Origin: Endomychus coccineus
Lineage: Eukaryota > Arthropoda > Insecta > Coleoptera > Endomychidae
NCBI GenBank assembly: GCA_958510875.1
Contig: OY294067.1
Coordinates: forward strand, 254,511,736-254,575,735
Direction of reading: 5' to 3'
Length of the DNA: 64,000 nt
Position numbers and translations under genes: made by a program. This document shows, piece by piece, positions 33,236 to 44,549 of this stretch (within the stretch, counting starts at the first letter, position 1; each line of letters opens with the position of its first letter). Under the pieces are notes generated by a model. That model searched no databases and was not told where the DNA came from. It saw only the letters and a program-made list of their open reading frames with translations.

Positions 33236-34385
33236 TTAACTTATAACTGATAGGGAATTGTACAATTTCTTTTTGAAGATTCTTATTGACTTAGAATTTG
33301 TTATATGTTTCGGTAAATGTTTATACAATGTTGGTGCATAAGATCTTTCTCCGATGGTCTTATGTGCAAATGGAGGTAAGTAAAAGTACAGTCTATTTCT
33401 TGTATTGTGTTCATGCATGTTCAAGTTCAAGAATTTCTTCTGCAGGTTCGCTCTTTTCGTAAATTTTCATCATAGAAAAGTTGTCTAGGATCTAACATTG
33501 TTAAAATTTTATATAGATAATTACTACGATACTCAAGCGATTCCTTCGTTATAATTCGTATGATTCTTTTTTAAACAATTTCCAAGAAATGGATAAGTGT
33601 TTTATTTGCCCCTCCCCATGGTAGCAGCCCGTACCGTATGTGAGTTTCCACTAGTTAGTAATATAATGTTTTTAACTGTCTAGATCTAAGGATATCTTTT
33701 GAATTCTTGAATTTATGTAATATATTTTGTAATTTTTTAAAAGCGAAGCTGATTTGAAAACTCCATTTTAAAGGAATGTCAATCATGATACCAAGATACT
33801 TCATACAAGCCTTGATTTTCATTTCAAGTTTAGTCCATTTTCTAGTTTTCTAACACATAAGTTGTCGAAGTCAGACAATCTTTTTATGTCTGCCAGGTGG
33901 CATTTTTGTGAAATTTATGGTAAGTAACTTTGATCAAACCATTCTTTTATATTCAATAAATCTAACTCTGCTTTACACTTTAGATCATGCCATGTTGAGT
34001 CTTCGTAGAATATACCGTGTCATCTGCGGAGCCTAAACTACACAAATAGTATTAGTGAAAATATATTATTAAGATATATTGAATAAAATTGGGCCGATCA
34101 GTGTACCTTGCGGAATTTCATATTTTACAGTAGAAAACTGGCTCATAGAATCTTCTTTCACATTGTTTTCTATCTAACAAATAACTTTCGAACAATTTCA
34201 ATTCGTTATTTCTGACGCCTATATCTTGTAACGTTAGCGGCAAATCTTTATGTGAAACTGTATCAAATGCATTTTTTAAGTCAATAAATACACATAGTGA
34301 TTAAATTTGTTAACTGCAACATGGAATCTTCAGTCGACGTGTTTTGTTTAAATCCGTATTGCTGTCCAAACTCCAAACAGTGTTT
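33236..34385 (-). pseudogene. Non-LTR retrotransposon fragment (RT and C-terminus)
   Basis: The minus strand from about 34,385 reads FGQQYGFKQNTSTEDSMLQL, then MCIYLDLKNAFDTVSHKDL (RT motif with catalytic Asp) and LFESYLLDRKQ. It passes through a decayed GTLIGPILFN and ADDTVYS region near 34,090-34,010. It ends at 33,236 with HEHNTRNRLYFYLPPF and SIRIFKKKLYNSL, the usual C-terminal signature of CR1/Jockey elements. It is broken throughout and 5'-truncated. It belongs to neither the 16.7 kb family nor family F. Confidence 0.75.
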
Positions 34386-34470
34386 GAACAGGCACATTTT
34401 GTTTCCTAATTTAGTTTACTCTGACGATTGCCCACTCAGTAGTTGAATGATTCTCAGTAATAACACTTCT
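34385..34470 (+). repeat. Family B repeat with decayed hammerhead-like core
   Basis: aacaggcacattttgtttcc and taatttagtttactctgacga match the block at 40,870-40,910, which carries a better hammerhead-like core. Here CTGACGA stands for CTGATGA, and stem II and GAAA are lost. Confidence 0.5.
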
Positions 34471-34479
34471 TTTAGTGCA

Positions 34480-35460
34480 TAAAGGTGATTATTTCTATGT
34501 TATTAGTGTTGAAACTAGTTCATAAAATGCAAAACACTAATAGGTAAGCTTATGATCTAACTCATGATTTAATACTCTCAACTAATATCATAAACTTGAG
34601 GTTGTGGCGTAAAATATGCAGGAAAATTTGTGGCACCCTGTATTTAATGTAGAAAACGTGTCTCCTGTTGTGATCACCGAGTATGAAATAATCGATGATT
34701 TACATATAATTCGAAGGATAATCAGAAAAATTGAATATTCAGAAACAAACAAACTTCGTGAATACTATTTCCCAGTTCGTAACATAGTTAGGACCTCTTC
34801 AGAAAGTATATTCATCTAAAAACTGCTTTCCAATATTTGAAGGTACTCACACTCTTCCGTAAAAAGAATGAGGAAATGTAATAAAAAGTATTGATTGGCT
34901 ACAGCACTGTAGGTCGGCGAGCGAATTGTTGTTTGGGATAAACCGTGTATTTGGTAATTTGCTCTTAATCGAATATCACCGTCACAATGATATCGTGAAA
35001 TGTGCTGAACTGCTCCCGAACAAATGAATCCATTTTATTAGCCTATTGTTTCGTCCAACTTTATAATTGGGGTGCATCCATTTGGAGCCTATTTTATGGA
35101 AGCAACAAAGATGTGTTGTTCGCATCCACTTTTCCGCTATTTCAGTATCATTGAAAATGGAAATATTTTGGAGTGAATGGAAATATGAAACAATTGTTCT
35201 TTTTTAATGACCTCGTAAGTTGATTCATTGCTGAAATTTATTTGTTCACCGAATTGCAAACTAACAGTGTAGGTAGTATTATCCCGAGCCAATTGTTCCA
35301 GAATTTTTATTATTTTAGATTTATCACCAGGCAGTGAAAATATTGTTAAACCTTATTTGTTCATGACCTCAACATAACTTTCATGATTTCTCTCTTAAAC
35401 CGAGTTAAAATGTTCCTTCTTGTTTATAAACTGGTTGTATTGCAAATTTAGAAAACAAAT
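34480..35460. other. No firm gene
   Basis: A 67-codon frame at 34,616-34,819 (acidic, then basic, no known motif) follows the family B repeat. The rest is AT-rich without recognisable features. Confidence 0.35.
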
Positions 35461-35464
35461 TATT

Positions 35465-35790
35465 ATATATGTATATAAAAATTCTCGGGAAATAGGTCAC
35501 ATTAACATTTTGTTATAAATTTTCGTATTTACGTACGTTTCGGTCTCACGACCATCATCAAAAGACTTATTATGTCAAAAAGGGTTTATTAAAACTAATT
35601 ATAGAACAAGCGTCCATATCGCACAAATTCCAATCAAAAAAAAAAAAAAAAGGCTCACGCCGTCGAAACGAACAGAACCACGAACAATCGAAATTGTATC
35701 GACAATATTGACGTGAGACCGAAACGTACGTAAAGACGAAAATTTATAACAAAGTGTTAATGTGACCTATTTCCCGAGAATTTATATGTA
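35465..35790. repeat. Inverted pair of PLE family A ends with hammerhead motifs
   Basis: About 85 bp (35,468-35,552: aaattctcgggaaataggtc, acgtacgtttcggtctcacg) is repeated in inverse at 35,706-35,790. The left arm includes a whole hammerhead motif on the minus strand (35,524-35,567) with CTGATGA changed to TTGATGA and stem I weakened. The right arm has only the 3' half (GTGAGACC, GAAA, CGTACG, TA, AAGACG) on the plus strand. Between the arms are a 15-base A-run and a block reading cgaaacgaacagaaccacga that is shared with the PLE tails at 32.06 and 54.53 kb. Confidence 0.82.
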
Positions 35791-35869
35791 ATTCATACTG
35801 GGTCAATAATCTTTATTATGAAAACAAATAATGGAAATTAAATTATTGATCAACGATTGTCAAAAAATT

Positions 35870-36112
35870 GTCCAATGGTATTTGCTGAAGTTTCTCAACT
35901 TAGTTGCTATAATTTTACTGGCTCAAAGGAACGTTAAATAATCTATGAACAAGAGTATTAAATGGCTATTTTATAATTAATTGGTAAAAAATAAATCTAA
36001 TTAATTATAACGAAACTCCATTCAATAGTCGTGTTCATAGATTATTGAACATCCATTTGAGCAGAAAAATTATACAACGAAGTTGAAAAACATCAGCAAA
36101 TGGCATTGAACA
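35870..36112. repeat. Inverted duplication of a PLE RT segment
   Basis: 35,880-35,965 and 36,023-36,112 are inverted copies (key block: ataatctatgaac with gttcatagattat; atttgctga with tcagcaaat). The right arm is the sense strand of a PLE (VHRLLNI region). The same sequence is on the minus strand at 63,470-63,560. Confidence 0.75.
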
Positions 36113-36420
36113 ATGGTTTCGACAAATCTTCGATTAATAATTTGATTTCTGAACAAACAAGGAAATCGGAACGCAACCAATTAACCAAATTAGAGCCACT
36201 ACCTTCAAATAGTTCAATAGTATTCAAAAGTTCCAGTTATCCTTCAGTAACTAATACATTACAGTACAACCCGTTTATAGTTGGAAGAACAAGCTATTAA
36301 ATCGTTTAGGCAACACCTTTGATGAAGTTTCCGAGTTCGACAAACCCTGGGTACAAAGAACATTTTGCGTGAAAAATCATATTTCAAATACACACCATTC
36401 CTCATGAAAATGTATCACTT
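36000..36420 (+). pseudogene. Penelope-like element: RT/endonuclease linker region
   Basis: The 36,100-36,300 frame reads MALNNGFDKSSINNLISEQT, then RKSERNQLTKLEPLPSNSS and SYPSVTN. This is the PLE segment between the RT thumb and the endonuclease. Following it, NRLGNTFDE and SEFDKPW match the RLGN...KSGVYK approach to GIY-YIG (compare the 49.9-50.3 kb copy). A stop follows each part, and the catalytic parts of both domains are missing here. Confidence 0.72.
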
Positions 36421-36429
36421 TTAAAACAC

Positions 36430-37045
36430 AGTTCGGAAAAGTATGTTGTATTTAGGAAAAACATTGATAAAACGTTCTGTGGATCGATAGAGCTTAGCGT
36501 GTGGGATGTTTGATGAACACATTTTTGAATGCATTTTACTGCACTTTTTAACGCACTCTCTGAATATTGCTTGAACACTTCTTGTAACGGGGGTTTCATG
36601 CTCCCCGATTATGAATCTGACATCGAAATGATTTAAAAAAATCTAGGTTGCGCTTAACATTTTATTATATACTTTCTCCTGAATTTCTTCAATATTTTAT
36701 GAAATCAGTTGTAAATTGGTAGTCGGGAGTTTTTGAGGTCGATTATTACGAAGTTATTAGAAAATTTATAGATTGTTTAATCAAATGCAATTTATGTTGC
36801 ACTATCGATTGCACTTTTTTAATACTTCATGAAATTAGTTGAAATTCAGTATATGGGGTTTACGAAGTCGTTGATTTCGAATCTGTAATCAAAGTTATTA
36901 GGAAAATGATGGATTGCTTGATAAAATGCATTTAAGGTGAATTATTGCACTTTTTTAAATATTGAATCTAATGAGTTGAAAATTGGTATACGGGGGTTTT
37001 CGAGATCGCTGAGTTTGAATCTAAAGTACTAATTCAAGAAAAATT
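36430..37045 (+). repeat. Satellite-like repeat, about three units of 130-150 bp, inverted copy at 40.4-40.8 kb
   Basis: Units containing (t)tgcacttttt(t)aa, atgaaatcagttg or atgaaattagttg, and gggtttt-cgag-tcg repeat near 36,690, 36,815 and 36,950. The leftmost 220 bp (36,435-36,655: ctgtggatcgatagagctta; gaatgcattttactgcactt; gaatctgacatcgaaatga) is matched in inverse at 40,500-40,765. Confidence 0.7.
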
Positions 37046-37067
37046 TTCATATTTATATTCTTCTATC

Positions 37068-37135
37068 ATGTTAATTATTATCATTATCATTATTATTATT
37101 AAATATTTTCACTATCATTATCACGATGGATCACT
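37068..37135 (+). repeat. ATT/ATC microsatellite
   Basis: Imperfect trinucleotide runs (attattatcattatcatta and similar) just before the 645-bp array. Confidence 0.8.
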
Positions 37136-37208
37136 ATTTTATAATTTTATTTATTTTATAATGTATTTCTACAACAATAATTTTTACATGATACATTTTA
37201 TTCATTTT

Positions 37209-39147
37209 CATCTTGATTAACATCAGACGTACACACAGACATCATTTGAATCTGACTGCTCATCAATTTCATCATTTGATTCAATGTCTTCTTGTCAGGT
37301 ATCGGTTAAATCAACATTTGAACATTTGATCCTATGTCATTTTTTGACTGCCACGGTGCAGGTACATTCACTTTTTCTACATCCACATAATTTTCCGCTA
37401 TTAGTCAGGTACCTGCAAGAAATAATCTTTCTGGTGCTGCTGGTTGTGTCATAAAAATTTGCTTAAAATATTGATCATCCGATTTTCAGCTCTACTTGGA
37501 AGGTGATAAGTGATTGTTGACATTATCAACATCTTCCTCACCCATACTGTCCTCTTCAATCATGTCTGTATCGGTTTGACAATATTTGACAGCATACATT
37601 CAATTTTTAACCTGGAGGTAGATACGTTTTAAATGTAAGTGTAAAGGAGTCTAATAATGGTACAATAGTACAGACGTACTGCTTTATTTTTTGAGGTCAC
37701 AGCGGCAAACGACCTACATCTCAGATGTGTGAGAGGTATAATGTTGGTACCTGGTATTGTACAGGTATGTTAGGCTCGCTGAAATTCAATGTTGCACTAT
37801 ATTAAACCAGTATCAACTGGCATCCGTGTTCTAATAAATCTTCAAGTTTACGATCTTCATCTTGATTAACATCAGACGTACAGACATCATTTGAATCTGA
37901 CTGCTCATCAATTTCATCATTTGATTCAATCTCTTCTTGTCAGGTATCGGTTAAATCAACATTTGAACATTTGATCCTATGTTATTTTTTGACTGCCACG
38001 GTGCAGGTACATTCACTTTTTCTACATCCACATAATTTTCCTCTATTAGTCAGGTACCTGCAAGAAATAATCTTTCTGGTGCTGCTGGTTGTGTCATAAA
38101 AATTTGCTTAAAATATTGATCATCCGATTTTCAGCTCTACTTGGAAGGTGATAAGTGATTGTTGACATTATCAACATCTTCCTCACCCATACTGTCCTCT
38201 TCAATCATGTCTGTATCGGTTTGACAATATTTGACAGCATACATTCAATTTTTAACCTGGAGGTAGATACGTTTTAAATGTAAGTGTAAAGGCGTCTAAT
38301 AATGGTACAATAGTACAGACGTACTGCTTTATTTTTTGAGGTCACAGCGGCAAACGACCTACATCTCAGATGTGTGAGAGGTATAATGTTGGTACCTGGT
38401 ATTGTACAGGTATGTTAGGCTCGCTGAAGTTCAATGTTGCACTATATTGAACCAGTATCAACTGGCATCCGTGTTCTAATAAATCTTCAAGTTTAAGATC
38501 TTCATCTTGATTAACATCAGACGTACAGACATCATTTGAATCTGACTGCTCATCAATTTCATCATTTGATTCAATGTCTTCTTGTCAGGTATCGGTTAAA
38601 TCAACATTTGAACATTTGATCCTATGTCATTTTTTGACTGCCACGGTGCAGGTACATTCACTTTTTCTACATCCACATAATTTTCCGCTATTAGTCAGGT
38701 ACCTGCAAGAAATAATCTTTCTGGTGCTGCTGGTTGTGTCATAAAAATTTGCTTAAAATATTGATCATCCGATTTTCAGCTCTACTTGGAAGGTGATGAG
38801 TGATTGTTGACATTATCAACATCTTCCTCACCCATACTGTCCTCCTCAATCATGTCTGTATCGGTTTGACAATATTTGACAGCATACATTCAATTTTTAA
38901 CCTGGAGGTAGATGCGTTTTAAATGTAAGTGTAAAGGAGTCTAATAATGGTACAATAGTACAGACGTACTGCTTTATTTTTTGAGGTCACAGCGGCAAAC
39001 GACCTACATCTCAGATGTGTGAGAGGTATAATGTTGGTACCTGGTATTGTACAGGTATGTTAGGCTTGCTGAAGTTCAATGTTGCACTATATTAAACCAG
39101 TATCAACTGGCATCCGTGTTCTAATAAATCTTCAAGTTTAAGATATT
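37209..39147 (-). repeat. Three tandem copies of a 645-bp gene-derived unit
   Basis: The string catcttgattaacatcagacg recurs at 37,209, 37,858 and 38,503 (spacing 649, then 645; the first copy has an extra 'cacac'-type insertion). The units differ only at scattered single bases, so the amplification is recent compared with anything else repeated here. Read on the minus strand, the unit contains an acidic frame, QEDIESNDEIDEQSDSNDVC, running without a stop across the unit junction into NQDEDLKLEDLLEHGCQ. VDVEKVNVPAPWQSKN is a second piece in another frame. The unit therefore looks derived from a coding segment, but no family is recognised and stops separate the pieces. It is too long, and lacks spacers, to be a CRISPR or minisatellite. 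Confidence 0.93.
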
Positions 39148-39240
39148 TTTCTTGGAGCTTTTCTACATGCTCTTGAAGATCTTGTAAGGGTTACAATTTA
39201 CTCTTACTTAAGGATTAACTAAAAGCTCTATTTTATCACT
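39120..39240 (-). pseudogene. Coiled-coil coding fragment adjoining the 645-bp array
   Basis: Just beyond the last unit the minus strand reads LQDLQEHVEKLQEKYLKLED, then LLEHGCQ, with heptad-like leucine spacing. The second half is inside the repeat unit and the first half is outside it. This suggests that the array grew from this edge of an ancestral gene or transposon exon. Only about 35 codons remain. Confidence 0.4.
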
Positions 39241-40415
39241 TGGTGGCCGACAGCTACAGTGAAGACGGTCGTGAGTTGTAATTTTAGATGTTAAGAATTA
39301 GGACTCAAGTCCCCAGGTGAAATTACCCTGAAGGAGAAAAATAAAAGACCTGTACCCAGAATGATTGGAATTTACTAGTGATTGCAATACTAATATTGAT
39401 ACAGTTTTGACAGAACTTATATTAATGAGATATGAAACGAATGAATTGAAAATATGAATGAAGGTAGTTGTTTAAACATTAAATCAAGAAAACAGTTGAA
39501 TTTACACAATATACAAATACTCAATGATTATTTCAATTGTTACATAAAACCAAAATCGGTAGCCTGATCTGGTGAGTGCTGGATGTTGTACTTGCTTGGT
39601 TATAGGTTAATACTTCTACTTGATGTAGGGGCTCCTGCCACAGTTGTAATACCGTTTCCACGATTGTACACCACAAGTAAATCAGCGACTCCTAAGTTAT
39701 CTTCTCCACAGCAGACTCAAGCCAGCTTCGATACACTTGTTGAATCTCCCACAACATAAACAGAAAAAAGCCCTAAAATCACGTAATGTTCAAAACTCTA
39801 TTGTTCTATTGACCTCAGAAGACAGACAAGAACAAAATACATAACAATTGTTGAACAAATTAGGACTAGCCTATGTTCTGTCAGATACCATTTGTGAAGG
39901 CAAATTAATTCCTGAAGTCAGTGAATAAATCGAATGGAATTACAAAGATATTTACCTCTATCATGATAGGGTTTTCCTTCCATCAAGACAAACTTTACTT
40001 TTGTCCACAACCAGTCACGTTGAAACTAAGTTTTAATCCATTAAGGTGCATTAATTACTCAAATAATCCCAATTATTCCAATCCAAATTGGTAATTGATG
40101 CCTTTACTTTCAACGGAAGTATATTCTCAGAATTTGGTTCCAAACACAAGCTTGGTATCACTTCCCTGTTGAAATAACCTAGCAACGCACTTCCCGCTTG
40201 AACGATTGACCAGAAGTAACGCCATTTTCTCTTCCTTTCCGGCGTCTCGTTGTCTCACAGAACAACCTCGAAATAGAAGCGGTAACTACGGATCTGACAC
40301 CGAACAACCATGACCCTTAGAATATACGGTCTAGCATAGCTGACGTCACAGGAGTTAACCGATTGTACTACAGCGGCCATTTCTAAGCCGTAAAGTGGAA
40401 TTCACACGTTTCAAT
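39240..40415. repeat. LTR-like diverged repeat related to 0-0.9 and 2.9-3.0 kb
   Basis: Ordered blocks correspond to the repeat at the left of the window: agcctgatctggtg near 39,560, cacagcagactca near 39,707, ttcctgaagtcagtgaataa near 39,911, and ccgtaaagtggaattcacac near 40,390 against 3001-3020. At the left it connects those blocks around a BEL/Pao pol remnant. Here the corresponding blocks are contiguous, as expected of a solo LTR or an internally deleted copy. That interpretation is inference. Confidence 0.4.
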
Positions 40416-40429
40416 CTGGATATTTTTCA

Positions 40430-40770
40430 AAGTTTTTGAACAATTTTCAACTGAGAAAATATTTCAGAAATTCAGAAAAAAAAAGCATAATAAAATGCAT
40501 TTTTGAATGCAATCTAGATGTTTCTTAATCGTTTCGATATCAGATTCACAATCAAAGACCTCGAACCCCCTTGCTACGAGTTTTCTAGCAATATTCAGAA
40601 AGCATTAAAAAGTTCAGTAAAATGTATTTAAAAATTTGTGCATCAAACGTCCCACTCAAACGCATATAACAAAATGCCAAATACCTTCCCTAAGAGAATG
40701 CAAGAAACCGCTAAGCTCTATCTATCCACAGGGCGTTTTTCCTAAGTTTTGAGAAAATAATTACTTATTA
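40430..40770 (-). repeat. Inverted copy of the 36.4-36.7 kb satellite-like repeat
   Basis: Its reverse complement carries ttaggaaaaacgccctgtgg, atagatagagcttagcg, acgtttgatgcacaaatttt and gaatctgatatcgaaacga, in the same order as 36,450-36,630. Confidence 0.75.
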
Positions 40771-40864
40771 CACTAGGTAATTGAAAAGGAATGGAAATGT
40801 GTAAACGGAAAAACAATTTATTAAATTCAGATTTTTCTCCTGCTGAGGGTAACTTCTTGTTTGT

Positions 40865-40990
40865 ATTTCAACAGGCACATTTTGATTCCTAATTTAGTTT
40901 TCTCTAATGATGGCTACTTGGTAGCTGAAAGGTCCTAGTTTAATATTATTTTTAGTGAATACAGGTGATTATTTCGTAAAATAGTGATAT
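40865..40990 (+). repeat. Family B repeat with hammerhead-like core
   Basis: At 40,904-40,930 the plus strand reads CTAATGA, TGGCTACTTGGTAGCT, GAAA. GCTAC pairs with GTAGC as a five-base stem II, and only one position departs from CTGATGA. The flanking sequence matches the minus-strand 3' end of the PLE at 62.8 kb and the decayed copy at 34.4 kb. A canonical stem I and cleavage dinucleotide cannot be drawn with confidence. Confidence 0.5.
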
Positions 40991-40999
40991 TTTTCTATT

Positions 41000-41385
41000 A
41001 AAATCTGATGATTTCCGAAACAAATATATTTGGAAAGCATTCAGTTACCTTTAAATATGGAAAACCGGTTTCAGAATTCAAAAATTTCATCGAGAAATAT
41101 TAAAAGATGCATCTTTTTGGTTGAAAATGTTGAGGTTCATTTCGATACTTACAGACGTAAAATGCCTTTAATTAGAATAATACATACATATTTTGAAATA
41201 ATGGTAATCTCATCATATATTGAATGTGGATAGGCATATTCAGTGGCAAATACGTTACAAGAACAAATTTTCGAAAATCATCAATTTTTAATAGAAGCCC
41301 CTTTACTGAACTTTTTTTGAATTCAATTAACAATAAGTTGAAATAAAGATACTACAGGTCAAGAAATGCGTAAGTATAACATCAC
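41000..41385. other. No firm gene
   Basis: A 67-codon frame (41,030-41,233) without known motif follows the family B repeat. Nothing else is recognised. Confidence 0.35.
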
Positions 41386-41388
41386 AAA

Positions 41389-41604
41389 CTAAACATAAAG
41401 CTCCTTCTGAATAGAATGTAAGAGCTTAAGCATATATTTGGAAGCTGAACCGCAAACGTGTGAACAGTTCTCCAGGTCAGGTGGAATATTTGCTTCGTAA
41501 ATCATAAGGAGCTGCTGGAGTGTAAGTAACTCTTGGCCTGGGATAGAAAACCAAGATTCTATGAAGCAATTAGCGCGATCGACCTCACATGATCGCCTCA
41601 TCAT
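41389..41604 (-). pseudogene. Non-LTR family F fragment (C-terminal region)
   Basis: The minus strand gives FIESWFSIPGQELLTLQQLL, IYEANIPPDLENCSHVCGSA and LKLLHSIQKE. These match the C-terminal part of family F at 58,930-58,700 and 57,130-56,920 (YKAQIRPVL-YC region, LDSIQKR). Only this piece is present. Confidence 0.7.
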
Positions 41605-42264
41605 GGGAGGGTGCTTTGTTACTTCCTTCTTATCCTTATATATTCAATATGTGAGATAATTTATTATCTGAGTGGATTTCGAGGTAGGATATGTCGTAAA
41701 CCATTACAGTTAACATTAACATCTTTCCGTATCGAACTATCCGAACTTGCTCTTGAAGCAGAAATCATCCAGAAACCAAAAGGATTAGAGTGTATGCCTG
41801 ACGAATTTCTATAATTGAAGATATAATCCACATTTATAAGTGTAATAAGGGTTTAGCACAGGTTATTTCCAATATTGAAAAATAAAATCATTTTTAGAAA
41901 GTTAAAATTTCATATAAAATCACAATATTTCAAAGCAAAGCTTTTTCTGTTTAGTATCAATGACAAATGTTAGCATGAGAAAAAGTAAATGAATTTCTAA
42001 AATGAACAAAACTAGTTCAAACCCGCTTCAAGGAGGGTGATATGATTCCAAAGCTGACATGGTCAATTTGCATATTTCAGCGGTATGTATATATTTAAGC
42101 GATTGCGAATGGTTGAGTGAAATATTCTCAATTATGATACTATTTGAAGTTGTTCAACACTAAATTCGCATCTAGCTTCACCCAAAGGAAATTCATTCCA
42201 TTAATAGTTTCAACATCATCTAATTGGCGCAAATTAAAGTACACCTGTTCTGTTCCTGACTCAC

Positions 42265-42455
42265 TAAGGCTAAGATGATGACCCGTGAATGATCCGTGAA
42301 CTTAAGTTGTCAGTATTTGTAGTGATTCCAAGTTCGAGTTCGAGTTCATTGTGTTGTAAATCATTTATATAGAATAGAAACACTACTGAATCCAGAACAG
42401 AACCCTGGGGAATATCCATGTAAGGTGAGTCAGATACACCTTCAAAAATCAAATC
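42265..42455 (-). pseudogene. Non-LTR RT fragment (GVPQGS box)
   Basis: The minus strand gives MDIPQGSVLDSVVFLFYIND, a slightly changed (V/I)PQGSVLGPLLF-YIND motif. A decayed ADD region follows (ITTNTDNLSS). It is about 60 codons long. Confidence 0.65.
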
Positions 42456-42459
42456 TCAG

Positions 42460-44480
42460 TCATTACGATATCAGTGGAAGTGATGTCAAAAACTCTTGGG
42501 AGGTGTCAAAGTGGTAGGTAAATTTAAATTTATCAAAGACACATGGATGAATTGGAGTAAGTTGCTCCTTGTGATGGTAGTTGATTCAACTGATCGGAGT
42601 CCAAAATGTGAACATGGGCACATACAACAACTTTCAAATTCCAAAAAGAGTTTTACTTTAATCAATAATATAGACTACCAGTTGCCACTGATATTGAATA
42701 ATAGACATCAAGTTATGCAATGGTACCACCAATGATTGTTGTGCATAAACAATCATAGTCCGTGAAACAGAAACACAATTTACACTACGATGAACATGGT
42801 CGTGAAATCGTTGAATAAATGAACTAGATAATTAAGCAGAATTCCATGAAAAGTGTCTATAACTTGACATTGAATTTCCCCGCGGTATCTAGCGCTGTAG
42901 CAAGCATAGAGGTAATATTAGCAAGTATCGCTTCTGTTTGTAGATATCCGATGCGCCAGTAATTAGGTTCAGCCAGCTCCAGCTGGGCACTTCCTTGAAG
43001 AAAGTTCCAATTATTATGATGGATTGCGAAAATTTTAATTCTAAAATGGATACCAGCACAAAATCAAAAGTCCATTTGTCATAAAATCGGTGGAATGTCT
43101 ATTGAAATTTACATTAATCAATTAGAACGCATTTATTTTCAGGGAGGAATGATTATGGAACGGGTTGGCTTGACGTCCGCTCAATGTGTCATCAATCATG
43201 AATATCCTGCTAGCCCTACAAGATGCGGAATGAACGAGATCCTGCAAATTCGATATCAAAATCGTTCAACATTTCTCTGGTTGCTCTTTTGATTGATTGT
43301 AATAAGATTAATTTGAATAATTCCTGCTTAGCAATATTGCGTTGACTCTAATCAGAATTGGCTCACCTCCAAAATTCATATTTCAGGAGTAATCTACGTA
43401 AATTTTTATATATGTATAATAAGAAATAACCGGCATATTGGGAACAATATGCCGTGAAAAGGACGTTCTCAAAGTGTAGTCCAGTCATAGCCGACTTTAG
43501 TACAAGCCGGCAAGTTAAACACAACATCACATATTTCGTTAATCGTAGTCCTATGCTATATGAACGGCCGCCGTTCAAATACACGTGAAGCCATCTTTTC
43601 AAAATTGGATTTAATATTTGTCAGCGTATATGTCCATTGCTTACAATTTCTAGTATTCAGATTATGAATTAGAAACACATTTGAACAGAACAAAGGATAT
43701 GATACCTTGCTTGGTCAATCAAGTAACCTAAAATGATGTGGTGAGTTAAATGTATCCTTAAATGTTAGCTAGTTCACACTCGACTATATATATACTTTTA
43801 TAATTCAATTAATGTGTCTTTTTCATTGGAAGATCTTTTTCTTCGTTAGAAACATCTCGGGTATGTTTGAATGTAGCATATTTTATTTCAGATAAATAAT
43901 TGAAATCTAGATAAACAAAACAAAGAACCAGGTTTATCAAATGTGTACATTTCCCTCGGAGATTTTTACAGAGATGAACAAAATCAAGAGTAAACAAGTT
44001 TTCTGTTGAAATTTTAAGAAATAGGAATGGAACATTATTTGTGTGCATCTATTTGTTCCACATTATATCATAATGGAATTTTGGTCGATTATTTCTGTGA
44101 TGATCCGTTACCAGACGAAGAACTTAGAAACTACTACTCTGTAGTATATTACTCACAAATTTTTTTATAGGGACCGTTTCATTTCCGTTACTATAATACT
44201 GATGATAACGATTTCACTAACAATTATAATAAAGAACAAATAGTCCAGTCAAAAGTGTGAAAAACATCTAAAATTTTATAGACCTCATGAAAATGTAAAA
44301 TTCTTTTTGCATCATGTTCAGGATGGCTTACACATAGTTAGATAGAAAATGCAGAAGGGGGCTCGTGATTATTACTATTCATAAACAATGAAAAATCATT
44401 TTCAATTAATAAATGGAATGTCTTTTGTAACAAATGGAATATCTCACGCTCTGTTAATCCAAAGTTTCTGAAATTTAGCA
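42460..44480. other. No gene or clear repeat seen
   Basis: AT-rich with short frames only. A perfect 8-bp palindromic stem (ggcatatt...aatatgcc) occurs at 43,433-43,453, with no evident context. Confidence 0.4.
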
Positions 44481-44549
44481 TCAAGGGTTTCTTGGTTGGT
44501 CCCCTGAACCCGAATCGGAAGTAGAAAAATGGAAAATCCGTATCGTTTG

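Noticed and set aside
37209..39147. Array considered as CRISPR or classical satellite
   Set aside because: The unit is 645 bp with no spacers, only three copies, and coding-like content. The context is eukaryotic transposons.
41005..41026. CTGATGATTTCCGAAAC as a hammerhead
   Set aside because: Only five bases stand between the two core strings, too few for stem II.
43433..43453. Perfect 8-bp palindromic stem as an operator or terminator
   Set aside because: It is a short isolated stem in AT-rich eukaryotic DNA with no associated gene.
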